From positions 24,888,328 to 24,952,327 of the forward strand of contig NC_079876.1 of NCBI RefSeq assembly GCF_029227915.1: a stretch of DNA of 64,000 nt, written 5' to 3'. The position numbers were made by a program, and so were the translations under genes. Each line of letters opens with the position of its first letter. Within the stretch, counting starts at the first letter, position 1. The stretch comes from Hydractinia symbiolongicarpus (lineage: Eukaryota; Cnidaria; Hydrozoa; Anthoathecata; Hydractiniidae). This document shows positions 1 to 12,007 of this stretch, piece after piece. The notes below the pieces were generated by a model, which saw only the letters and a program-made list of their open reading frames with translations, did no database searches and was not told where the DNA came from.

Positions 1-370
1 TGCAAGGGAGTTAATTTAACATTTTTGAAAAGCCATATAGAGTTAAAAATGTTTTCTGGCCATTCACTTTGACGGGTTTTGAACATTTTACATAATTTTT
101 TTTATTTAGTTACCATAATTATGCTCAATGGATACTCATGACGTCACAATTTCGTATAATTAGCGCTACTTTTAAGACAAATATCTCGAGAACGGATAAA
201 GATTTTTCAAAAAAATAAAAGATTTCTAGACAACTTTCAAATTTCTTTAATATGAGCTCAACTTGATTTTTAGCGGGAGGGAACCTTTAAACCTTGTCAA
301 AACAAATCGAATATAATATTATTACGTGATTATGATATAAAAAGGACTACAAGTTATCATTTTATTCTAG

Positions 371-785
371 ATAAAAAATGTATTACTGAACATAAAAACT
401 CCAAATACATCGTCCTTTTAAAAGACGCACTTTTGACAGCTTTGGTTAGCATGTACGACAGAGAGAGTACCTTTCTAACAAACAAAAAACATGTATCCAA
501 TTTGTAAGTAAGTACGTAAATACTTTCAGATTTCATAACATGAATATTATTATTCCTAAACTCTTGTTTCTTTTATTGTAGAACATATCGGTAGCTATGC
601 TGTTTATCGCCAGTTCACCTGGTGGGTACATGTTCGCACAGGAAGAAAGATACGGCGTGTTATTCCATCTTGTTTCAAGAATTAGACGAGAGTTCCCATC
701 TCCTGATGATAGTTACCTTGGCTTCAAAGAGGCTATTCAAGAAAGCAAAGTGGAGCTGTCGTGGACTTTCGATCGTGTACGATAA
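371..785 (+). pseudogene. P2X7-intracellular-domain-like gene, decayed copy 1
   Basis: Two exon-like blocks can be seen. The first (371-503) follows a TTCTAG acceptor, contains a CITEH start and the LLKDALLTALVSMYDRES segment, and ends at a GTAAGT donor. The second (582-785) has VYRQFTWWVHVRTGRKIRRV followed by IPSC, the hallmark of the zinc-binding cytosolic domain of P2X7 that also occurs in stand-alone cnidarian proteins. The second block is broken: the YRQFTWW frame hits a TAG at 683-685, and the expected continuation (RIRREFPSPDDSYLGF) lies in another frame, so a frameshift is present near 680. The exon junction also does not keep phase. Earlier exons are not visible in 1-370. It is paralogous to the copy at 46417-47166. 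The family assignment rests on motif recall. No ion-channel part is seen, so it is not a P2X receptor. Confidence 0.6.
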
Positions 786-1657
786 ACATAAATATAAGGA
801 AAAACGGTGAAGCGAGTAAATCTGAGGGCAGGTGACTGAGGTGGCTCGACTATTAATCTTTCCTGAATAAGCTAAACTCCAGTTTTTTTCTCCGACAAGG
901 TAGGCAATGTAAATAATCATAATAATGTCATTAATTTTATAAAAATATGTAACGTAAATGTGGAGTTCCATCTTACATCCGTGAATAGTTAGTGTAAATT
1001 TCAATGATGTCTTTCAATGGGAGCAATACATATCGATCGTTTTTGACTTGCTCAATCCTCCTTATTGTTACTTTGCGAGCGATGTAAATATCAGAGGCGA
1101 TAAGTAATGATATGACTTCTCCGTTTTGACTTACTTTGCAGTGAGTCGTTTTGGGGGTTTTTAATAATAAATTTGAAACCGCGCGATCGGTATTCCTTCC
1201 TTGATGTTATTGTGGACCTGAAAGTTAAGGCAATTTATTAAAACAGATAGTGCTCTAAGATTAAAATAAAATAAAATAAGAACAAACCTGCGGTCTATCA
1301 ATATTATGGTTATGATCTTAAGCAGCTAATTGAATTGGTGGATTATATGAGCATATCTTGGATTTGATGCCACCATCTTTCGAATCTGGATACGACGACC
1401 AGTCGATATCAATCTTTCATTCTTGGAACCAATATTTTTTTGCATTTAGATTAATATTAAATATAACTAAAAACACAAAGCCTGAGAGTTTTTGTCATCC
1501 TTTACATATTTACGACTTGCACTTTATCGCTGGTATAAACCATGGCGATGACGGTACAGTAAGTCGCATTGTGTCCTGACGTGTCACACTTTCCCTCAAT
1601 ACCTGTATCTAATTTACCTGTTCGAAGCTCTGTAACCAAATTTTGTTGATGAACTTT
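786..1657. other. Spacer between P2X7-ICD-like and THAP remnants
   Basis: No supported gene. A 73-codon plus-strand ORF at 1358-1579 has a non-random look (SIFHSWNQYFF) but no recognisable domain and no clear splice context. Confidence 0.4.
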
Positions 1658-1910
1658 TCAAGCGTGGTCGATGGCTGGAAACACATAATCACCTGAACAT
1701 ATTTTTACCACACATATATCGATGAACTTATCAAAGCAGTTGCTTTGAAAGTGCTCCTCGCATAAATAAAGAGTTTTTGGAAGATCGGTTCTTTTCATGT
1801 TTGCTATCCAAGTAGCAGCGATAAATTCATCACGCGGGATTTGGAAAAATGAAAACTCCGGATTTCTTTTTCTATGGTTTTGCGCCCACCGGAGCGCAAG
1901 ACGCACCCAT
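1658..1910 (-). pseudogene. THAP zinc-finger exon, frameshifted
   Basis: The ORF on the minus strand reads RKRNPEFSFFQIPRDE, then WIANMKRTD and YLCEEHFQSNCFDKF. This is the typical THAP DNA-binding domain layout: conserved Trp, C-x2-H and the HF pair. The expected N-terminus (Met plus first Cys, MGASCAPVG at 1910 downward) lies in another frame, so about one base appears lost near 1880-1885. The block ends at a plausible donor (CAGGTGATT) after VVKICS. No convincing downstream exon was found. THAP domains occur in host regulators and in P-element/Kolobok-type transposases. It lies opposite and convergent to the P2X7-ICD-like exons, which suggests a transposon remnant rather than a host gene. 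Confidence 0.55.
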
Positions 1911-4698
1911 TCTTAAAATTTTAACTTTCTACGAAACTTTGCGACGTCTTTTGTTATATTGTAAGAAAATTTTATAAACTTTTAACTTTAAGATTAATTT
2001 TTTATTCGACAAAAACAGGAACCTGATTGCGCGCATAAACACATTTCCTTTATAGGAACGGGGGGTTGTTAAATCTCGCCATAGTTAATAGAAATGATTC
2101 CTCAAAAGCGGTATGCTTCATAGTCGGCTCTACGCCATTGGTTTACATTTTTCTCGCATCCGCTGAACTAGACCGTTTTTTCGAAGGCAACACTCTTGGT
2201 AAAAATGGTAAGAAAGAATGCAATATTTCTAAGTTATATTAATAAATTGTGCAAAATAATTATTGAATTCTTTAATAAGTCAGCATTATCTACGTTATGA
2301 AAAAACATTTTTTTGAGGTGGGAGTTAACCTTCAACTCTTATTGCGTAGAATTTTACTTTACCTAACGGTCCGTTGACAACTATGATTTTAAAAAATATC
2401 TTAACTTTATATGGGAATGTCTTGTTAAATGAACTGGATTACTATTCCGAATCTCAGTTTGTTGATAGTAATTTAGATTCTCGATTTATTCTTCAGATAT
2501 AACGTTTCCTTGTTAATTGGTTATACAATCTCAAATCTGGGCAAGACAAAGTCATAAAAAGTATTGGAAGTCTGAGTTGTTTTACCATCGCCAAAAGAGA
2601 AATCGTTTCCGGTATACAGGAGTGCCTTTTAATGTGGTCGTTAAGGGTAAAAGCGTGTTTACTAGCTATAAATGATTTAACCTTTTCTTTAAAGTTTAAA
2701 TACATCATTCCTGCCAAAGACCGTCAGCTTTATTTTTTAACATACAGATATTAATTCGACTATATTTTAATTAGGTCCTACTAATTCCCCGTAAACTTTT
2801 GATTTTAAAATTAATTTCTTCTTCAGCAAAACTTCACTGGATAGCTTACAAAAATAAAGCCGTATTTTCATTGAACGTCAGGTTGAGAAGTAAGTCGAGC
2901 GCTTAGTATAGGTATACAGTATGTTGCAAATCCAGATGACGACTTCTCTTACTACGTCGCGAAGAAAACGATCTTGTGCCAAGTTGAAGTTGGTTAAATG
3001 TTTCATTTCCTTCATCTAATGTTCAGATTATTTCGGCTTAATTTTTTTATTGACTTAAATAATACTTTAAGATTAATAATCTCAAGAAAGCATTTTTTAA
3101 AAGTTTAACCAGATTTTCAGATGAGCTTTATTTCACAGCATGACTAATAAAGCTGTTGCATTGAGGTTAAGGCGATTAGTTAGGGGGAGTTTAGGATTGT
3201 TCAGACGGTTTATCAACCGGAATTGCCTAACCAATTATTAATAAAAAATTAAGTAGCTACCGTACTGACAGCAAAAAAAACTTCGATAAATTGGATAAAG
3301 AAAACATGCTTCGTACCCAGATCTCATCTATTAAAGCTTCATACGTTTTTTACTTGAATCACAAAACCACCTAGTTCCCAGGACATTCTGCTTATTTTGA
3401 TGAGCTTAATAGCAACGAAAAGAGGCTACTATCAAGTTACTAACATGGCTGTAAAAAGGCGCTGTTATCTTAACGCCCTGTGATAATGACTCAATGTATT
3501 AGGGCCAGAGAACGAGGGTGTAAATCACCAACAGCTAGAAATGACGAACGTTAGCAAACATTGTTATTGTCATCTTTTATTTTCTCGTCTAAAAGTGCTA
3601 GAAAAAATAAAATTAAGTCTGGAAAGTTCATTAACAAATACACATTAGACAAAATAAACATTATCCAAACAGCCTGGAAACTAACTTGTAACTTGTGCTT
3701 CGTGCTTCTTAAGTGTTTTTATATTGAACAAAAAACCTTAAAAAATCTTAGTGATGAAATTGGATAAATTTGTTATGTCTCATAATATGATATTTTTCCC
3801 CTAATAAAATTCGTCATAATAGGTAAACTGTATTGACAACCATTCCGCTAATTAGTATGCGCTTGATGAAATTCGTGACAATTTACGCGGCATCATTTAT
3901 CCATATTGAATCGAGTACAATATAATGTTATAGAATTACGGACATCAAAAGAATTCCTACCATGGTGAGTTATATGTGAAAGTATATAAAAGTATACATG
4001 AATGTATGCATACAAGCAGTTGTGAAAGTTTCTCTATATGAACTCGTCAACAGGTATTTTTATTTATTTATTTATTTGTTTGTTTGTTTGTTTGTTTGTT
4101 TGTTTGTTTGTTTGTTTGTTTGTTTGTTTTTTGTTTGTTTTAAATAATTAAAGTAAACTTTATTTACGGTTATGGTAACGATTCCCAATCACTGGGGCCT
4201 GTTATTAAAGACGCCCTTCATTACAAAAATTTATTATTTTTTCAGGTCATATATTAGGCTTTTCCATATCAACAAAAAAAAGATCACCGAGTTACCAGAA
4301 AAACCAAATTGCTTTCTTGAAATTAATCTAAGCGTAATCTACAAGCTTTTTTAATTAAAAACATTCTTATATGAGAAACCGTTAGAAATAAGATGTACTG
4401 AGATATTTCTTTCTAATACTTAAATGATGTATATTTGTTGAAAAGCAACGCCATTTTTAATTTTAGTCTTAAGGTTGCTAAGAAGTTGCTAAGCGTTGTA
4501 TTGATATTTTATAAGATTTCAGTTTTGCAAGTTGATATTATTATTCCTCTATAAGCAAGTCCTTGAAGAGGTTGCTTAACCTTCAAACATTCAGCCTGTG
4601 AGTTGCTTCGCAGTTGTTTAAGTTTTCACCTCAACCTCAGCCTTTAGCGACTCGGTTGCTTATAAAAGAATGTTGCATTCAATATATCACCTACCTTG
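1911..4698. other. AT-rich non-coding stretch
   Basis: Only short ORFs without domain signatures. Apart from the tetranucleotide repeat at 4057-4140, I see no repeat boundary, RNA gene or promoter that can be supported. Confidence 0.4.
4057..4140. repeat. (TTTA)n/(TTTG)n microsatellite
   Basis: An uninterrupted run of TTTA units turning into about 18 TTTG units. Confidence 0.95.
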
Positions 4699-4872
4699 TT
4701 TTTTTTTTTTTTTTTTTTTTTTATTTCACATTATTTATTGTCGAAAATACAATAAAAATAGTCATATTTAAAAAAACTGACTAATTAAAATCGACTTCAT
4801 GTAACTAACAAATATAAATTAAAAATAATAAATAAACTAAAAAGAGTTTAACCTCAAAAGGTGATCTTATTT

Positions 4873-5966
4873 CTATATGTATCCTAAATTGTGAATATAC
4901 AATCTACAAAGACGACACTGACAAGTTAAGCCTTTCCATTTTTTTAGACAACTTACAAACGTTGAAATGCATGGCGCTTCTTGAATAGATTTTGGTAGAG
5001 TTGCCCATAGCTGCGGTCCTCTGAAGGTTACAGTTTCCAAGCCATATTTTACAGTTTGTGCTCTACCTCGAAAAAACTCTGAATTAATACGATTCGAATA
5101 CCTATTTTTGTTAAGAATAAATACTTCGGACATAATATCAGGATTGGTATTATTTTTGACTTTATATAATTCCTTTAATAAAATAATCAAATTACGGTGA
5201 TGTACACTAACAGTTCCAGTTTTATCCAATAGGTCTTGAAATGAAGAGCTATAATCATTAGTTATTACACGAAGGGCTCTACTATGGATTCTATTGATGG
5301 AATTGTTAGTAGTACGGTTACAAAACATCCAAAGTAAAGGACAGTACCCAAACTGAGATAAAATAAAAGAATTTAATATGAGATATAATTTTTGTTGATC
5401 CATATACGGTGATAATCTAACAAGAGCATTTAATTTATTGCTTGCTTTCTTGCACAAATCTTTAACGTGTTTGCTAAAAGTCAACATATTATCTATTGTA
5501 ATACCAAGAAGTTTTTCCTCCGAAGAGCATTGCACAGCTGTTCCATTGATATTAACTTGTAGAAAACATTGTGTGTTGCTACCGAAAAACATAAAATGAC
5601 ACTTCCTTTCATTCAGTTGTAAGCAGTTTAACCTAAACCATGTTGAGACAGTTCTCATCTCATTTTCAAGCTCGTACAAAATATTTTCCTCAGAGTTTCC
5701 TATAACATAAATCGTGTTATCGTCAGCATAATTGCATATATCGCTGGTGACAAAAGATAAAAAATCATTCAAAAAGATGTTGAAAAGGAGAGGTCCTAGC
5801 ACAGATCCTTAAGGGACACCGAAAGTCATTTCAAGCCATTCGCTAAAAGAGTTTGCCAGTCTGATACGTTGCTTCCTATTTTTCAGATAGCTAGCCACAA
5901 GTTTTAAAGCCGAAAAACTTAAACCATAGGCATATAACTTCGCTATGAGAAGATCATGGCTAATAC
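4873..5966 (-). pseudogene. LINE reverse transcriptase, C-terminal part
   Basis: Starts after the nested insertion with RRISHDLLIAKLYAYGLSF, followed by YLKNRKQRI, the interrupted GVP-QGSVLGPLLF box, and NYADDNTIYV with the two catalytic aspartates. The 309-codon open part (5802-4873) carries the typical LINE segments LNERKCHFM, LLGITID and HSRALRVITNDY. The stop in the QGS box makes it non-functional as it stands. Confidence 0.85.
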
Positions 5967-6431
5967 GTCTCTATTTATCTTGTCGATTAGAGTGTTTCAA
6001 TTTCTTTCGAGCCTTTCAAGTTTATTTTTAATTTTGCTTTTCATCGCGGTTTTTATAATGTATATATATAAAAAGATAATATTTTTTTGAACAATTATTT
6101 ATTCTTTATTTATAGTTTATTTATATTTTCCTTACTTTCAAGGCCATTTATCGTTTTCTCTGCTTTTTGTCTAGTTACAATTTAGGTTGATTCCATATAT
6201 CGTTTCTTAATTTCTCGTCGATTCGAGCGTTTCAATTTCTTTCAAGCCTTTTCAGTTTTTCTCATCGCGGTTTTCTTTTTTATTTAATGTATATAAAAAA
6301 AAATTTATTTTTTGAACACTTATTTATTCTTAATCTATAATTTTTTTCATTTTTATATTTCATTTTAGGGAGAAGAACAATTTTGTACAAAATTGAACCC
6401 AAATAAATGTTAATAATAATAATAATAATAA
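5967..6431 (+). mobile_element. Nested retroelement insertion with (AAT)n tail
   Basis: A 465-bp AT-rich segment lies between two copies of TAATAC (5961-5966 and 6432-6437) and ends in an (AAT)n tail. The flanks join the two RT halves in register, which supports insertion with a 6-bp target-site duplication. Inside, a unit beginning TCGATTAGAGTGTTTCAATT (from about 5983) recurs as TCGATTCGAGCGTTTCAATT (from about 6219), a tandem duplication of about 236 bp. No ORF is present. It is probably a SINE or a LINE 3' end. Confidence 0.75.
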
Positions 6432-6437
6432 TAATAC

Positions 6438-6753
6438 AGTCAAAGGCTTTTGATAGATCCATAAAGATAGCTCCAACTTTTTGTTTGGCATCTAATGCTC
6501 CTCGCACTTTCGAGAACATACGCAAGAGAGATTGTTGAGTACTAAAGCCCTTTCGGAAACCACATAAATACGGAGATAGTTTATCACAGAAAAAACCCAT
6601 AAGTTGTTTATATAGAAGCTTTTCAAATATTTTAGAGACCACAGGCAAAATACTTATAGGTCGAAAATTTTCTTTAGCTGATGGATCGCCTTTTTTGTGA
6701 TTTCTTTCTCCGTTTCTGTCTTCGTGTGAATAAACAGGGTCATGTGTCTGCAA
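6438..6753 (-). pseudogene. LINE reverse transcriptase, N-terminal part
   Basis: Contains the KKGDPSAKENFRPISILPV block, the FEKLLYKQL region, GFRKGFSTQQSL and MDLSKAFDC. The frame then runs into the (AAT)n tail of an inserted element, which gives an artificial run of isoleucines. Nothing of the endonuclease domain is seen upstream. Confidence 0.85.
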
Positions 6754-8490
6754 ATTAAACCATTTATTTTAAACCGTTTGTTATATGCCCAAGGTAAAGC
6801 TTTTTCTTTTAGAATAAGCGACCCCTATTGGGGTGGGTGCTGAGAGACGGGGTGCTTCAGTTAGACTACATCCTTGTCCCTAGGACTTTTTGATATCGAG
6901 GGTCGACAGTGTTAAGTAGGCAATAGCGGTTTTACCCATTAAGCACCAAACTTTGGGGCGGAGGATGCAAAGGCGTTGATTTCATTACGGTAGTTAGAGG
7001 TATAAAAATATTTTCCATATGTTTAACATAAAAATTACATCAAATTTATAACTTTATATATGCCTTATATGTTTTGTTTTTTGTTAAAAACATTTTTGAC
7101 ATTCTTATTAGACAAAATGCCCAATAAAGAAAGCAAGGAAATTTAAAATTGTCATTCAAATTTTCTGCGGGTAAGAGACAAACAGTTCCGACCATAACGC
7201 TATTGAACAGCACCCCTTTGTCCATATCACACCCTTTCTTATAAGAAAATTAAAATTCTAACCAAGCTGCTCATTTTTTTTTTATTTATCTATTGTTTTA
7301 AAACAAAAGGGTTTTTGTTTTTAAGACGAAGTCCTAATCTTCTTATACATCATATTCTTATACAAGAAGAAAGCGTTTAGAGCAAGACATCACCGCCACA
7401 GCTTGCAGTAATTTTAAACGCTATAGAATTTATCAACCCACTAAAAAAAAAACAATCTGATAAAGCAAAACAGAAATATGTTGACGAACATTTTAATAAC
7501 GCCCATATGCACCACATACACGCCCCATATCTCCACCCTCCTACACAAAATTAATTAACTTTAAAGTAAGAGAGTGAATTGTAGTTTTTAGACCGTGTGG
7601 TAGAGTGTTTTTGTTGTACCAACGTTATTACGAAGTAAGTCGATAAGATGTTATATGTGGCAATATAAGTTAACTGTCCTATAAAAAGAAATAATTGTGT
7701 AGCCATTAAATCATTTTTTATGCGGCCCTTACGTTGTGACATTTTATGACTTGATTATCCAGATTATTGCTGCAATATAAGAGAGAACACAAACTTGTTT
7801 GGGGAAACGAGAACTTAACAATTTTACACGATGTATTTCCGGATTACAGACAAAGCAAGTGAGATATTGACAGCTAGAAATTTGATTAGCTGTTATGTTT
7901 TACACGAGGGATATATAGTTGCAAAGTGATCCCGCCTTGTACAATAGTCAAAAAATCAATAAAATAATAATTCTTATGCGCCGATTGAGCTTGTCTTTCT
8001 AAGTAGGTAGATTGAGTTTATATCATCACATGTCAACATGAATACGGACGTGACTCTCAGCGTTTATTTCACAGCATGTTGAAAACTATTAAGAGAATTC
8101 AAAACAAAACAAGAAATTCCCTTTCTTTAACCAAATATCACTAATAATACCACATACTAAATTTGATTCCGAATGGGATAAACATTGGAAAATGTACAGA
8201 AATGGTAACTAACTTAAAAACGCATAACTCCACCCATGCGGCTAGGCTCGCCCACATGCCGACACCCACCCACATGCTGACATGCACGCACTCTCAATAC
8301 ATGCTGTAACAAAAGAATCTAAAAAATGTTATATGACTTTCGATATAATCGTTCTTAAGCAGGATCAGGTCAATTAAACTTGTTCAAAAAAAGTCAATCA
8401 TTCTTAACAACAACGTACCGAGATTAAAAAAAAACAAAAAAGCATGATGACACCAAAATTTTAGAAACAAAAGTGAAACAAATACAAAAA
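6754..8490. other. Non-coding stretch
   Basis: No supported gene or repeat boundary. The 63-codon ORF at 7551-7742 has no recognisable features. Confidence 0.4.
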
Positions 8491-8521
8491 CTTGTAACAT
8501 GTTATAATAACATGTTACAAG
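8491..8521. repeat. Perfect 31-nt palindrome
   Basis: CTTGTAACATGTTAT, one central A, then the exact reverse complement. It may be a hairpin or a MITE remnant; no flanking duplication was identified. Confidence 0.8.
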
Positions 8522-11500
8522 GCTTCTAAAAAAAACGACGCTCCATTAAGTACTGTGGAGAGAAAGAAGGAAGAGGGGGGAATTAAATATTCTGAATGGA
8601 GCGGGGAGAGGGGGTGGAGGTCACATAAAATGTAACTACAAGTGCAACATTGTGGTGTGCAAAAAAAAGTATAAGCAATGGGAAGGAGTTCTGGAAACTA
8701 GCTAGATCGTATGTTGTGGTATCTGATATCTATAAAAGGGTTGTATCTTATGGTGTCTCGTCTCCATGGAGAGGCTGTCTCATTTTTCTGCATAAATTGT
8801 TATTGTTTGGTTGACTTGACGCGTCGGAAAATACAATGTCTAATGACGCGATGGAAAACATTTTAATAACATTATAAGAATATTTAGTTAGATTAGAATT
8901 TATTTATGGTTTTTTTCATACCTCTTTTAGATAAACCTCGAAAGAGTTATAGAATGCGCATAGAAACAAACAAATAAAAAATCAAACAAAAACAAAAGGA
9001 AAGAAGTTTATGTTTGTTACGTATGTTTTTGTTGGATAAAGCTTAACTGGTTGATTGATTAAAGGGCAGTTTGTTGTTCTTCATTTGTTGTTGTTGTTGT
9101 TGTTGTTGGTTTTGGAATTAATTCTTGATAAAAAGTAGTGACGGGAATGTCTTGGTGACAGAAAACATATGGTGTAGCACAGCAATAGCATGCGAGCTAA
9201 ATAGATTCAATTAAGATATCCAATTTAGAATGATTCTTTTAACGGGATGCGTTATCGGCGAATTGTGAAATCAATTTGAAATTAATTTTAAATTAAATGA
9301 AAAACAAGTTCCTAGAGCTGAGCGACTTAGAAACGGAGTTGGCACAAACCGTTTAAGTTTTATCAAATGATAGATTATTATGAACGAAAGGATTTTATCT
9401 TTTAGCTTTTATTTCTCTCGTGCATTTCGTTTTTAACCTTTTACACTTAGACGTGATGTTGTACATGATCTCAACAATTGTGTCTTGTGGATGAGAATGA
9501 TATAAACAATGCACGAAGCAATGCACATGTTTTTTTCGGATTATCCCAATATTAATACTATGGTATTAGGGAAAATAGACATATTAGCCCTGGACAGAAA
9601 ACGCAGAAAAAGTAATCGAAGATCAGGCAGTGATTTTCAACCTTATCGGTGGTTCAATTTCACCGTTGGTACAGCCTTATCGGTGAATCAGTCGTAAGGC
9701 CTTGATTTTAAACTTATTTCCTGAAAGAAGTAATGTACCAGTGATTCTACTTCACAACAATCCAGCCTCACCTTTACCCTACGGTTGATTTTATCATCTT
9801 ACAACCATATTGAAGACTTGAAAAACTTACGCTGATCCCCGTTTAAATGACCCCGCTCGAGGAACCTAGCTTTATATTTAAAAACTGTCCTTTAATTTAA
9901 AGGGTTAAAATACCTTCTTTTTTTGTGAGAGAGAACGTAGGCTGGAGTAAGCTATGTGTGCTTTTAAGAGATACACATGATGGGAGTAACATCCTCACTT
10001 ACTTACAATTCGCCCCGACTTTTCCCTTACCCTCCAGCCCTACGCAAAAAAAATAAACGTTGCAGTATCCGTAACTGCGTCGCATATGAAGTCAAGGTAA
10101 AAACTTGATGATGCAAATATCCATTCAAATATGCCATTTTTGTTGGTAGTTCTTTCTTTCCTTATAACAGTATGTCATAGTTCAAAAGTACGGAAATTGC
10201 CGTAATTATGCCTATAATTGACACCATAACATAATTGTGTTCCATTAACAAGCTTGTTAGATAAGTAATTAGGAGTCGCAGTTATTTTTCACCTACAACC
10301 TTCCCTGTTGTTTGATTTTATTTACACTGTACTGACAACAAAATGCAATGTTGATCCTGCTAATGAAGTGGCTGTCTTCCAGGTATTTGTGTATTAGCTT
10401 TACCAACCTCGATCACAGGATCTACTGCATATTTCATATTCGCACAAAAAAACGCTACAGGTCCTAGGATTGACGTTTCTAGCTTTGATTTTTGATCCTG
10501 CAGTAGTCTTAGAGTGCCTGAGTCGGCCTTCAACACGGTTATCTATACTTTGAGTGCCTTAGTAGGAACAAGATATGGAAACTCTTTAAATTCTGGCTTC
10601 TTACAAACTCGCCAACATGGCTTGTTAGTTTTTTTCATATTGGGACCTTAACGTCGTCGAGCGGGCCTGAGCCTTGTTTAGGTTTCGCCCCGTTACAAAA
10701 AAACCTAACAAGCCCTGGGAACGAAATTAACATTCCCGCTCTTTTTGAATTTTTCGAACTTGTCTCCCTTCTCACTGACGCTGGTATAGTTGTTATTGGC
10801 TTGGTTAACCTGAAATTTTTCACTACCTGTGGCGGAACAGATTATAAATTACGTAACACTCTCCTTCGCAACGTTTTCCTTTCTAAAATTGTAATCGCCC
10901 AGCATATGTATTCACTTGCCAACTCGTGATACAATAATATATGAGAGTAGACGGAAATAGCATGCTAATTACTTCTATAGCAGCAATAATAACTTCATGA
11001 AAACACAAAAAAGGCTAGGATGTTCATTGATGGTATGTCATCGCTGAGAAAAACAACACGTCGTTAAAACTAAGGTATCATTCATGAAAGATACTTCTGT
11101 TTTGAAAAGTTATACTATCGCGAAAGGTATGGACATATGTTCTTTTATATGTTACACGACTTTCCTGGATGTTAAAATTAAAGAATTTAATAGCCATGAT
11201 CCAACACTATATAAAAGAGACAGGGTTAGAAGAGATTATAATCTCTTCTCATAGAATGTTTGTCTCGTTTATTCCAAACAAAAAATATAAAGTTTAAGAT
11301 CTGAATGGCACAATAAGAAGGTTCTGATACACAAATACTCACCAGACAAAACAAATTTTACCATTGGTTCATTTTTGACGAGTCATTGTTTATTTACAAA
11401 AGGAATCAATAATTCGTCTATAATTCAATTCCCTCCATTTTCTCTTATTTCAGTATTATTATCCTGTATTATTAAATTTAGCGTACACACGATTTTTAGT

Positions 11501-11847
11501 TACAGAACTTTTGTTGACAGACTTTTCTAGAGCAAGAAACCTGCAACCTCATTACCAGGGCTCCGTCCTGGTACGCCAAAAAAAATGGAATGAAGTTCAT
11601 AAATGGTAGAACATACATGTTAAAGAATTAATTGTAATTACAAAAAGAAAACAGGATTCGTGTAAACATTAAATTAACTTTTAATACTAATGTTAGAAGA
11701 ACTGGAACGTCGTTTTTCGTCGCCTTTCGACCATACAAGCAGCTCTTTATAGGTTATTTAACGATTGAGTTTAGTTTAATTGCTTTAACGACAACTTTAA
11801 CCAGGATCAGATTTTTAACCGTTGAAGCGTTAAACCGTTAAGAATAA
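8522..11847. other. Non-coding stretch with short repeats
   Basis: Contains a (TTG)n run near 9090-9111 and one member of the CCCTGGGAACGA repeat family (10616-10730). Short ORFs at 9509-9697 and 10635-10823 are unsupported; the second lies within the repeat. Confidence 0.4.
10616..10730. repeat. Inverted-repeat element, CCCTGGGAACGA family
   Basis: CTTGTTAG plus a T-run at the left pairs with an A-run plus CCTAACAAG at the right, followed by CCCTGGGAACGA. It resembles the copy at 21898-21986. Confidence 0.5.
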
Positions 11848-12007
11848 AGGGGGATTTTCACGAAGCTAATTGAGCGGCAAATTTGACGGCGAATTGTGTC
11901 TGACCATGCGCAGTTTTTTTTTTTATTATTTTTCATCGAACTGCGCATGGTCAGATACAATTCGCCATTGAATTCGCCGCTCAATTTGCTTCGTGAAAAT
12001 CTTCCTT
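11848..12007. repeat. Palindromic MITE-like element
   Basis: The left arm starts GGGGGATTTTCACGAAGC and runs to about 11913. It pairs with a right arm at about 11939-12007 over roughly 65 bp with few mismatches, leaving a short T-rich loop. There is no coding capacity. TTAAGA occurs near both ends (11839 and 12005), but the register for a target-site duplication is imperfect. Confidence 0.8.

Larger units (their letters stand above)
4699..6753 (-). mobile_element. Non-LTR retrotransposon (CR1/Jockey-like LINE), 5'-truncated and broken
   Basis: Minus-strand reverse transcriptase remnant. The upstream part (6753 to about 6438) has NFRPISILPVVSKIFEKLLY, GFRKGFSTQQSL and the catalytic motif A block AIFMDLSKAFDC. 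The downstream part (about 5960 to 4873) has SHDLLIAKL, a region reading GVP-stop-GSVLGPLLF, then NYADD (catalytic motif C) and a long thumb/C-terminal region ending at 4873. A T-run at 4699-4722 on the plus strand is the poly-A tail of the minus-strand element. Breaks: TAA replaces the usual Gln in the GVPQGS box near 5810, and a nested insertion (5967-6431) splits the RT between motif A and the next block. Sequence before the KKGDPS box is missing, so the element is 5'-truncated. No endonuclease domain is present. Confidence 0.9.

Noticed and set aside
675-1004. 109-codon minus-strand ORF
   Set aside because: Antisense to the P2X7-ICD-like exon with no recognisable domain.
3390-3425. Hammerhead-ribozyme-like string (TTGATGAG...CGAAAAG)
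   Set aside because: Core lacks the required CUGAUGA and a properly paired stem II; most likely chance.
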